Below are positions 1-4,547 of a stretch of 5,209 nt of DNA, piece after piece; the first letter of the stretch is position 1; each line of letters starts with the position of its first letter. Origin of the DNA: JASFRS01 sp050114795. Its GTDB lineage: Bacteria; Pseudomonadota; Alphaproteobacteria; Sphingomonadales; CAKZYD01. A program made the position numbers and the translations under genes. The notes under the pieces are model-generated. The model worked only from the letters and a program-made list of their open reading frames with translations. It did no database searches and was not told the origin of the DNA. The stretch is taken from positions 1 to 5,209 of the forward strand of contig JASFRS010000172.1 in NCBI GenBank assembly GCA_050114795.1. Reading direction: 5' to 3'.

Positions 1-1392
1 GGCGCTACGTCCAACGGCTTCGATGCGTCTAAGTCTGTTCTTTATAACCTCTGGGTCACTGGTGTGGATATCCGGCCAATGCTGGACGTTTCGGATCTGG
101 AAGATAAAGATGCAGAGGTCCAGTCGCTGTTGAACACGACTATAATTGACGACCTGTCGCGCAAGGCCATTGACCTTGTTCCAAAGGGGCAGATGCCTGC
201 ATTTATATCTCCCAATGTTGAAGTCATTTTGAGCCTGGCGAATATGCGTGGAGTACCTTATGGCCTGTCAACTTTGGGCGGCGGTAGTGCCTTGGGCCAT
301 CAAATGTCGCTACATGCGGATGCCGTCTATTTTTCTTTAAAGCCGGAGGGCCGCGGGAGATTTCTTAATCCTCTTAGTCTGGGTCTGGACGATCCGGCCT
401 GGGTGAGTTTGAGTGATGCAGCGCGGGCGACTTCAGCCTTCCCGGTTGGGCTAAAAGCGCGTGTGTTAGAGCGTCCTGCTGCAGATTATAATTTAAGGCA
501 ATGGCCAGTGCCGCAGGCATCTCCGCCGCCTTGTGTTGAAGGTCAGGAAATTCCACCGAGCTGGTCATTAGGTAACCATGAGGCTTATCAAGCTCTCTAT
601 GTGGATGGCGGGCTTATGAATAATGAACCGCTGGAATTGGCGCGGGTCTCTATGGCCGGTATTGGTGGCCGCAATCCTCGCCACCCCAGTAAAGCATTTA
701 GGGCGACGTTGTTAATTGACCCCTTTCCGGATGCGGTCCAATTGGTTTCTGATTATCAGCCAAAACCAGGCGTGATTGATGTAATCCTATCGATGTTCAA
801 CGCCTTAAAAATGCAGGCTCGGTTTAAGCCCGATGAACTCAGTCTGGCTTTAGATAATCAGAGCTTCAGTCGATTTTTGCTTTCTCCCAAACGGAGAGAA
901 GTGGATGGGAGCATAACCACACCGGCTCTCCAGTCGGCGATTTTAGGGGCTTTCGGTGGCTTTTTGAGCCAGGTATTCCGAGAGCATGACTATAAGCTTG
1001 GGCGCCGAAATTGTGAGTGGTTTCTAAAGCAGCATTTCTATCTTGCTGCGGATAATCTCATCTTTAAAGGGTGGAACCCCGGTGCGCCTTATCTGGCCAA
1101 CAGGCCATTTGGTGAAGGCTCAACGATAGCATCTTTGCCGATTTTACCCATTGAGAATATGGGTGCTGAGGAATGCCCCTTGCCGCCTCGAATGAGTGGG
1201 CAAGGCGCTGTGGATATGAATCTTTTGCGCCCTTTGATTAGGAGTCGCGTGAAACGTGTTGTCAAACACCTGCTTCGCAATGATTTCAGCCTAGGTGGCA
1301 TTGCTCGGTTTTTTGCGAAAAAGGCATTGGTAGGTACGATCTTGAAGAGGGCCGATGCAATCCTCGAAGATGAGCTTAAAAAGTTGGACTAA
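1..1392 (+). CDS. Patatin-like phospholipase family protein, 5'-truncated by the window edge
   Basis: The reading frame is open from base 1 and ends in TAA at 1390-1392, giving 463 visible residues; the true start is left of the window, so the GTG at 64 is only an internal codon. Patatin-like proteins are acyl hydrolases with a Ser-Asp dyad. The catalytic Asp is visible in YVDGGLMNNEPLELA, with the DGG codons at 604-612. Upstream is LSDAARATSAFPVGL, the segment that normally precedes the DGG motif, and downstream is the strand LLIDPFPD. The Gly-X-Ser-X-Gly nucleophile is not in view; the opening LYNLWVTGVDIRPML resembles the stretch that follows it in long family members, so it probably lies shortly upstream. 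The tail contains FREHDYKLGRRNCEWFL, which I recall from a large bacterial patatin subgroup. No signal peptide or membrane segment is visible in this part. The substrate is unknown. The fold assignment is firm; activity is inferred. Confidence 0.88.
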   Translation, partial: GATSNGFDASKSVLYNLWVTGVDIRPMLDVSDLEDKDAEVQSLLNTTIIDDLSRKAIDLVPKGQMPAFISPNVEVILSLANMRGVPYGLSTLGGGSALGHQMSLHADAVYFSLKPEGRGRFLNPLSLGLDDPAWVSLSDAARATSAFPVGLKARVLERPAADYNLRQWPVPQASPPPCVEGQEIPPSWSLGNHEAYQALYVDGGLMNNEPLELARVSMAGIGGRNPRHPSKAFRATLLIDPFPDAVQLVSDYQPKPGVIDVILSMFNALKMQARFKPDELSLALDNQSFSRFLLSPKRREVDGSITTPALQSAILGAFGGFLSQVFREHDYKLGRRNCEWFLKQHFYLAADNLIFKGWNPGAPYLANRPFGEGSTIASLPILPIENMGAEECPLPPRMSGQGAVDMNLLRPLIRSRVKRVVKHLLRNDFSLGGIARFFAKKALVGTILKRADAILEDELKKLD

Positions 1393-1500
1393 CGAGGCGA
1401 CTACCTGGTCAACATCCCTTTTCTCGTGTTCAGCAGGACGGAACAATTGGAAGCTTGAAAGATGGTCGTTACATAAAAGAAATACCAAGCTATAAATGCG

Positions 1501-1520
1501 GCGCCAAGAAAAAGGGGCGC
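1501..1520. terminator. Weak hairpin between convergent genes, possible terminator
   Basis: GCGCC at 1501-1505 can pair with GGCGC at 1516-1520 around an A-rich loop. It lies in the 149-base gap between the converging patatin gene (stop at 1392) and the membrane-protein gene (stop at 1542). Neither strand has a proper T-tract after the stem, and the stem is only 5 bp, so this is a weak candidate. I see nothing else in the gap and no better terminator for either gene. Confidence 0.18.
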
Positions 1521-1541
1521 TCAAATGTCCAGCTTATGGAT

Positions 1542-2072
1542 TTATTCGCTTTTGGCAGGTTGGATATCTGGTTTTTCGTATTTGGCGGTTACCTTTTTTA
1601 AGACCATATAACATAATAAGGTTGAGAGCGGAAAAGACCAGACGGCTGGGTGAAATAGAATGAAAAACAACTCCCAGACCGGATCGATTGCCTCGGCTGA
1701 AAGATAGTTACTTAACCAGTTTTGAGCCGTCGCACTTTGCCAAAAAAGAATTTCAATATAGAGCGAACTGAGAAGAAGCATGATCGAAGTCGCCCTAGTC
1801 CATATTATTGATATGGGTGGAATCAGAAAATATATCGCTATCGCCCCAAAAGAGCGTAGGAGGGATGTGCCTTTAGGCCATGTGATGTCTTCAATTGTTT
1901 CGAACTGTCCTGAATTTAAAAGCCTTTCGTAGCATTCCATAGTTAGGAAAAAACTCGCTCTCCCACTAAGCAGTGGAAAAGCGAGAAGAAGCCAGTTTGC
2001 AAGAAGCAGGAGAGCCAATAGAGCAAGAATATAAGATGGTAGTCTTTTCACAGAGAATTTTCCGCCGGTCAT
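1542..2072 (-). CDS. Hypothetical protein with four predicted membrane segments
   Basis: This 176-residue protein starts with ATG at 2072-2070 and ends in TAA at 1544-1542. Hydrophobic stretches lie at about residues 11-35, 71-91, 94-112 and 132-158. Both ends are basic (KFSVKR at the N-terminus, KK and further lysines after residue 158) and an Arg sits in the short link between segments 2 and 3, which by the positive-inside rule predicts both termini in the cytoplasm. Residues 41-70 would form an acidic extracytoplasmic loop containing one Cys. No family motif is recognised. The gene begins 2 bases after the stop of the 104-residue gene upstream, and no clear Shine-Dalgarno precedes the ATG, so it is probably translated by coupling from that gene. 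The gene is probably real given length, coherent topology and tight spacing; its function is unknown. Confidence 0.7.
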   Translation of the reverse strand: MTGGKFSVKRLPSYILALLALLLLANWLLLAFPLLSGRASFFLTMECYERLLNSGQFETIEDITWPKGTSLLRSFGAIAIYFLIPPISIIWTRATSIMLLLSSLYIEILFWQSATAQNWLSNYLSAEAIDPVWELFFILFHPAVWSFPLSTLLCYMVLKKVTAKYEKPDIQPAKSE

Positions 2073-2074
2073 TT

Positions 2075-2389
2075 CTAAATTTTAAGGACTGTTGCGGGGA
2101 CCGGAACTTCCCATTCATCGATGAGGTCATATGGCCGGGCGCCTATTAATTCTACTCCGATATCAAAAGGGTCAGCGAACGCGTCTCTGACTGAGAATTG
2201 CATATTTAAAGAAATTTGCACCTCCCGGTTAACGCAGTTGACGACGCAGAATGCTGTACCTTTTCTGAAAAAGGTGCTGTTCGCTACGGCAAACAGTTTT
2301 TTCCATGGTAATTGACCAACATTCGTTATTGTATTTCTTTCAAAGGGAATATTTAGCCGAACAGCAGTGCTGCTTGATTGTTTCGGCAA
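2075..2389 (-). CDS. Hypothetical 104-residue protein, TTG start, possible frameshifted 3' half
   Basis: The frame is open only from 2416 and offers no ATG near its beginning. The likely start is TTG at 2389-2387, preceded by AGGAAAG (minus strand, 2406-2400) with a 10-base spacer. The product is soluble. Its C-terminal half alternates short hydrophobic strands with polar residues (GTAFCVVNCVNREVQISLN at 44-62, then DPFDIGVE at 73-80 and RPYDLIDEW at 85-93), suggesting a small beta-rich domain. I do not recognise the family. The first 37 bases overlap the end of the 92-residue gene in a different frame, and its stop is 2 bases from the membrane-protein start. It is either a separate gene translated from a weak start or the back half of one gene broken by an indel between about 2416 and 2353. 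The coding nature of the frame looks good; the exact start is uncertain. Confidence 0.55.
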   Translation of the reverse strand: MPKQSSSTAVRLNIPFERNTITNVGQLPWKKLFAVANSTFFRKGTAFCVVNCVNREVQISLNMQFSVRDAFADPFDIGVELIGARPYDLIDEWEVPVPATVLKI

Positions 2390-2631
2390 ATGTCTTGTGC
2401 TTTCCTGATGGCTCTTTCATAGAGTAATCCCCGAAATTGATTGACTGCGTGGCGTACTGAGGGGTGTTTCCTGAAGTCGTTTTCAACGCCAAAACTCCGC
2501 AAGGCCATTCGGAAATTAATAGGGTTAAAAGTGAGCCTAACAGCCGATAAAAAACCCGCTGCCCCCGCTCTTGTGCGCAGGTCATAAGCTACATTTCTTA
2601 GCTCAACGATTGCGCCGTCTATGATGCGCAC
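2353..2631 (-). CDS. Hypothetical small basic protein, possibly a truncated or frameshifted gene
   Basis: The reading frame is open from 2691 to the TAA at 2355-2353, but its first 20 codons contain no ATG, GTG or TTG; the first usable start is GTG at 2631-2629, giving 92 residues. Only a weak purine run (AGAGA) precedes that GTG. The protein is rich in Arg and Asn with no membrane segment or signal peptide. Residues 8-20 (IVELRNVAYDLRT) and 64-85 look helical. No family is recognised. The lack of a good start, the open frame upstream and the continuation into the next gene by a -1 shift suggest this could be the remnant of a longer gene whose 5' end has been lost. The alternative is a genuine small gene at the head of a three-gene minus-strand operon. 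A competing 81-codon ATG frame over 2585-2340 looks less protein-like. Confidence 0.45.
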   Translation of the reverse strand: MRIIDGAIVELRNVAYDLRTRAGAAGFLSAVRLTFNPINFRMALRSFGVENDFRKHPSVRHAVNQFRGLLYERAIRKAQDICRNNQAALLFG

Positions 2632-2664
2632 CGTTTCTCTGCCTATTCTCGCTATCCTTGCCCG

Positions 2665-2684
2665 GACGGCCCCGCCAGGGCGTC
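2665..2684. repeat. GC-rich imperfect hairpin
   Basis: GAC (2665-2667) plus GCCC (2669-2672) pairs with GGGCGTC (2678-2684), forming a 7-bp stem with one bulged G at 2668 and loop CGCCA. It sits in a locally very GC-rich patch (about 2656-2692), unlike the AT-rich surroundings. No T-run follows on either strand, so it is unlikely to be an intrinsic terminator. It could belong to a dispersed repeat or be the scar of a lost gene. Confidence 0.35.
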
Positions 2685-2819
2685 GCTTCCCCTATTGGAT
2701 GTTCTTGGAGGGCGATTGAAGAGGAGTTTTTGCTCTATGCCCTGAAATTGCCGTTTCTGGGAGAGGCTTTGAAAGTTGGCGGTGTTTATACATTGGCTGA
2801 TAAGTGGTTGGCGCTGAAT

Positions 2820-2888
2820 ATATTGTTTTGGCACACATAATCTCCAACATCCATATTTGGAAATTAACTATACCAAAACAGGAAATAT
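2820..2888. repeat. Inverted repeat in the AT-rich spacer
   Basis: TGTTTTGG at 2824-2831 is the exact reverse complement of CCAAAACA at 2873-2880, and flanking ATAT at 2820-2823 can pair with ATAT at 2885-2888 past a 4-base bulge. The 41-base interior holds a smaller inverted pair, TCCAA (2843-2847) with TTGGA (2857-2861). The right arm overlaps the spacer of a minus-strand promoter-like sequence and ends at the -35-like box of the plus-strand promoter, so an operator or protein-binding site is possible. No function is assigned. Confidence 0.35.
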
Positions 2889-2893
2889 TGCAA
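2867..2893 (-). promoter_or_regulatory. Weak promoter-like sequence facing the small minus-strand genes
   Basis: On the minus strand TTGCAA (2893-2888) is followed after 15 bases by TATAGT (2872-2867), with TG one base before the -10 hexamer, as in extended -10 promoters. The spacer is short for sigma-70. It is the best candidate I see for transcribing the gene trio that begins at 2631, but the untranslated leader would be more than 200 bases long. Confidence 0.22.
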
Positions 2894-2917
2894 TCTATAT
2901 TTGTATTTGCATATAAT
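2888..2917 (+). promoter_or_regulatory. Sigma-70-type promoter candidate, distal to tRNA-Trp
   Basis: TTGCAA at 2888-2893 is separated by 18 bases from a perfect TATAAT at 2912-2917. Transcription would begin near 2924 and read towards tRNA-Trp, which starts 160 bases further on. The AT-rich setting raises the chance of a coincidental -10 match, but both hexamers and spacing are good. It may be the distal promoter of the tRNA-Trp-secE-nusG transcript. Confidence 0.42.
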
Positions 2918-3026
2918 TGTGACGTCATCATGGTGGTAGTGGTGTGTCGTCGCCCTTAGTCGTGTATCCACTCGGGCTCGTTTTGTGTGCCCAAAAAAGA
3001 TTCTTTTCGCCCATCCAAAAAACCAG

Positions 3027-3055
3027 TTGCATCAAAGTGATTTCACCACTAAAAC
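3027..3055 (+). promoter_or_regulatory. Promoter candidate immediately upstream of tRNA-Trp
   Basis: TTGCAT at 3027-3032 is followed after 17 bases by TAAAAC at 3050-3055, putting the start near 3062, about 20 bases before the mature tRNA 5' end. That placement suits a tRNA promoter. The -10 match is only moderate. The spacer includes the palindrome GTGATTTCAC (3037-3046). Confidence 0.35.
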
Positions 3056-3080
3056 CCCGCAACGTCTTGTAGAGGCGTAT

Positions 3081-3156
3081 AGGAGTGTAGCTCAGCTGGT
3101 AGAGCATCGGTCTCCAAAACCGAGGGTCGTGGGTTCGAGTCCCTCCGCTCCTGCCA
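3081..3156 (+). tRNA. tRNA-Trp (anticodon CCA)
   Basis: A complete 76-base cloverleaf is visible. The acceptor stem AGGAGTG (3081-3087) pairs with CGCTCCT (3146-3152), with G73 at 3153 and an encoded CCA at 3154-3156. The D stem is GCTC/GAGC (3090-3093, 3102-3105). The anticodon stem TCGGT/ACCGA (3107-3111, 3119-3123) closes the loop CTCCAAA, whose anticodon CCA at 3114-3116 reads UGG. The T loop is TTCGAGT (3134-3140) and the T stem GTGGG/CCCTC has one T-T mismatch. tRNA-Trp directly before secE-nusG is a common proteobacterial arrangement. The tRNA is probably cut from a longer transcript that continues into secE, as no terminator is evident in the 123 bases between them. Confidence 0.98.
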
Positions 3157-3279
3157 AAATGGGCAGAATTTGGGCCTTGCTGTGCTTGGAAAGAAAACCT
3201 TGAGCGCAGTGTGGCATTTCGCGTTTGAGTCGCCGCGTAGGTGATTCGCGCATGTGAACTGGGAAAGAGCTGAACGCAT

Positions 3280-3477
3280 ATGGCCAAGCCAAGTCCAAGT
3301 GAATTCGTCCGTCAAGTCCGCCAAGAGGTGTCAAAAGTCACCTGGCCGACGCGACGTGAGACAATAATCACCACATTCATGGTATTCATTATGGCCACGC
3401 TTATGAGTTTGTTTTTCCTTGTTGTGGACACAGGGCTTCAGGCCGCTGTGCGTTTTCTTTTAGGTCTTGGTGGGTAA
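3280..3477 (+). CDS. secE: Preprotein translocase subunit SecE
   Basis: SecE is the small inner-membrane subunit that clamps SecY in the SecYEG channel, through which unfolded proteins are exported or inserted. The 65-residue product matches the short single-span form found in Alphaproteobacteria rather than the three-span E. coli form. The family signature is clear: an amphipathic helix FVRQVRQEVSKVTWPTRRE at residues 9-27, including the conserved KVTWP. A single membrane segment follows at about 29-50, and the short C-terminal part ends in LLGLGG. The ATG at 3280 is preceded by GGGAAAGAG (3261-3269), a moderate ribosome binding site about 10 bases away. It sits between tRNA-Trp and nusG, its standard place, and its stop is 7 bases before the nusG ATG, implying co-transcription. 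Confidence 0.96.
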   Translation: MAKPSPSEFVRQVRQEVSKVTWPTRRETIITTFMVFIMATLMSLFFLVVDTGLQAAVRFLLGLGG

Positions 3478-3484
3478 GGCGGTT

Positions 3485-4015
3485 ATGGCCAGTCGTTGGT
3501 ATATTGTTCATGCCTATTCAGGCTTTGAAGATAAAGTAGCGCATTCGATTGCGGAACAGGCCAAAATGCAGGGTCTGGAAGCGGAAATCGAAGACGTTGT
3601 TGTGCCTAAGGAAGAAGTGGTGGAAATGAAGCGTGGGCAGCGCAAGACAGTCCAGCGCAATTTCTTCCCCGGTTATGTGCTAGCAAAAATGAACATGACC
3701 GAGCAGGCTTATCATCTGATTAAAAATACTCCGAAAGTCTCAGGCTTTCTGGGGCCTCAGGGCAAGCCGCAGCCGATTTCTGAAGCAGAAGCGGCGCGTA
3801 TCCTGAATCAGGTGCAGGAAGGTGTGGAACGTCCGCGCCCAGAAATTAGTTTTGAAATCGGCGAAGAAGTTCGTGTTATCGATGGTCCTTTCACTTCCTT
3901 CAATGGTCTGGTGGAAGAGGTTGATGAGGATCGGGCTCGTTTAAAAGTGTCCGTATCCATCTTCGGTCGGGCAACGCCGGTGGAGTTGGAATATAATCAG
4001 GTTGAAAAACTCTGA
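3485..4015 (+). CDS. nusG: Transcription termination/antitermination factor NusG
   Basis: NusG binds the clamp of RNA polymerase, suppresses pausing, contacts Rho and links polymerase to the leading ribosome through S10. The 176-residue product begins RWYIVHAYSGFE (4-15), the first strand and helix of the NGN domain. It has the conserved NFFPGYV (59-65) and PKVSGFLG (83-90). The C-terminal KOW domain runs from about residue 125 (IGEEVRVIDGPFTSFNG) to VSIFGRATPVELEY at 157-170. I chose ATG 3485 over an in-frame TTG at 3467 and GTG at 3470. The protein then begins where the family does, a purine-rich AAGGCGG (3476-3482) lies just before it, and the secE overlap becomes a 7-base gap. It probably shares a transcript with secE upstream; a 98-base spacer separates it from rplK. 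Confidence 0.97.
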   Translation: MASRWYIVHAYSGFEDKVAHSIAEQAKMQGLEAEIEDVVVPKEEVVEMKRGQRKTVQRNFFPGYVLAKMNMTEQAYHLIKNTPKVSGFLGPQGKPQPISEAEAARILNQVQEGVERPRPEISFEIGEEVRVIDGPFTSFNGLVEEVDEDRARLKVSVSIFGRATPVELEYNQVEKL

Positions 4016-4023
4016 TTATTTTG

Positions 4024-4042
4024 GCGCGTCTGAGTGACGCGC
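4024..4042 (+). terminator. Hairpin after nusG, possible attenuator
   Basis: GCGCGTC (4024-4030) pairs perfectly with GACGCGC (4036-4042) around the 5-base loop TGAGT. The stem is GC-rich and begins 9 bases after the nusG stop, but only three T residues follow (4043-4045). It could act as a weak or partial terminator, or as an RNA processing or 3'-end stabilising structure between the secE-nusG and rplK-rplA segments. Full termination is doubtful unless another promoter serves rplK. Confidence 0.4.
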
Positions 4043-4050
4043 TTTGAACT

Positions 4051-4082
4051 GTGTGGGAGGTCTGGCCAGGACCGCACCGCAT
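4051..4082 (+). promoter_or_regulatory. Probable ribosomal protein L1 autoregulatory site in the rplK leader
   Basis: The leader RNA can form an outer helix GTGTGG (4051-4056) with CCGCAT (4077-4082) and an inner helix GGTC (4059-4062) with GACC (4070-4073). They are separated by an asymmetric internal loop, GA on the 5' side and GCA on the 3' side. L1 binding sites in 23S rRNA and in L1-operon mRNAs are two helices joined by such a loop, with GA before the second helix. The position is also right: about 30 bases before the rplK start and in the same operon as rplA. By analogy with E. coli, free L1 binding here would block translation of rplK and, through coupling, rplA. The structure is read by eye; binding is inferred. 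Confidence 0.6.
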
Positions 4083-4113
4083 GCTCTCTAAAACAGTTAA
4101 GTGAGAGATTGAC

Positions 4114-4545
4114 ATGGCGAAGAAAAAAATTGACGGCTATATCAAGCTGCAAGTGCCGGCAGGCGCTGCAAATCCGTCCCCGCCCATTGGCCCGGCTTTG
4201 GGTCAACGCGGCGTAAATATTATGGAATTCTGTAAGGCGTTTAACGCGGCTTCTGGTGATTTCGAAAAGAATATGCCGATTCCGGTGATTATTACGGTCT
4301 ATGGTGACCGTAGTTTCTCCTTTGAAATGAAGACACCTCCGGCAAGCTTCTTGATTAAGAAGGCTGCTAAATTGAAGAAGGGCTCTTCAACGGCTGGCCA
4401 GGACACTGCGGGTAGCATTACGCGTGATCAGGCCAAAGAAATCGCTGAAATGAAAATGAAAGATTTGAACGCTGCTGATATTGATGCTGCGATCAAAATC
4501 ATCGAAGGCTCCGCTCGCTCTATGGGCGTGAGCGTGGAGGGTTAA
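4114..4545 (+). CDS. rplK: 50S ribosomal protein L11
   Basis: L11 binds the GTPase-associated region of 23S rRNA at the base of the L7/L12 stalk, where it takes part in elongation-factor function and in RelA-dependent sensing of uncharged tRNA. The 143-residue product is of normal length. Its N-terminal domain carries LQVPAGAANPSPPIGPALGQ (12-31) and GVNIMEFCKAFNA (33-45), which includes the proline-rich helix contacted by thiostrepton-type antibiotics. KTPPASFLIKKA lies at 73-84, and the rRNA-binding C-terminal domain includes DLNAADIDAAIKIIEGSARS at 117-136. The lysines methylated by PrmA in relatives are present near the N-terminus and at residue 41. ATG 4114 is preceded by GTGAGAG at 4101-4107. 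The gene lies 2 bases upstream of rplA, and its leader contains the probable L1 site. Confidence 0.98.
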   Translation: MAKKKIDGYIKLQVPAGAANPSPPIGPALGQRGVNIMEFCKAFNAASGDFEKNMPIPVIITVYGDRSFSFEMKTPPASFLIKKAAKLKKGSSTAGQDTAGSITRDQAKEIAEMKMKDLNAADIDAAIKIIEGSARSMGVSVEG

Positions 4546-4547
4546 TC

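Larger units (their letters stand above)
2632..3080. other. Intergenic region upstream of tRNA-Trp
   Basis: No convincing gene is present here. The left part (2632-2700) is GC-rich with a strong hairpin. From about 2815 to 2920 it is AT-rich and holds an inverted repeat and promoter-like sequences on both strands. From 2930 to 3080 it is mixed, with short hairpins and a second promoter-like sequence just before the tRNA. The open frames on both strands are short, start at weak codons and have no recognisable protein content. Sequence upstream of tRNA-Trp is often tuf in proteobacteria, and no part of tuf is seen. Confidence 0.6.

Noticed and set aside
1291..1524. Minus-strand frame of 77 codons across the patatin gene end and the convergent gap
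   Set aside because: It overlaps the coding end of the patatin gene antisense and has no recognisable features.
2340..2585. Minus-strand frame of 81 codons starting with ATG and a hydrophobic stretch
   Set aside because: It lies in a third phase across the two better candidate genes, and its later part has no protein-like pattern. It cannot be fully excluded, because its hydrophobic N-terminus resembles a signal peptide.
2658..2840. Plus-strand frame of 60 codons
   Set aside because: It begins at TTG with no ribosome binding site, spans the GC-rich to AT-rich transition and shows no recognisable motif.
2920..2927. Perfect palindrome TGACGTCA
   Set aside because: An 8-base palindrome is expected by chance; the resemblance to a eukaryotic CRE site has no meaning here.
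2692..2931. Minus-strand frame of 79 codons through the AT-rich spacer
   Set aside because: Its composition follows the AT-rich DNA, it overlaps promoter-like sequences and it has no coherent protein features.
2974..2998. GGGC/GCCC hairpin followed by a run of A on the plus strand
   Set aside because: The stem is only 4 bp, and the homopolymer is A rather than T for plus-strand transcripts; on the minus strand the T run precedes the stem.
2928..3334. Three overlapping minus-strand frames covering the tRNA, with text such as GGTRTHDPRFWRP
   Set aside because: This is the antisense translation of a tRNA gene, a well-known source of spurious proteins in databases; the tRNA structure explains the sequence.
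3467..3484. Earlier TTG or GTG starts for nusG, adding six or five residues
   Set aside because: The ATG at 3485 fits the family N-terminus, has a better-placed ribosome binding site and avoids overlap with secE.
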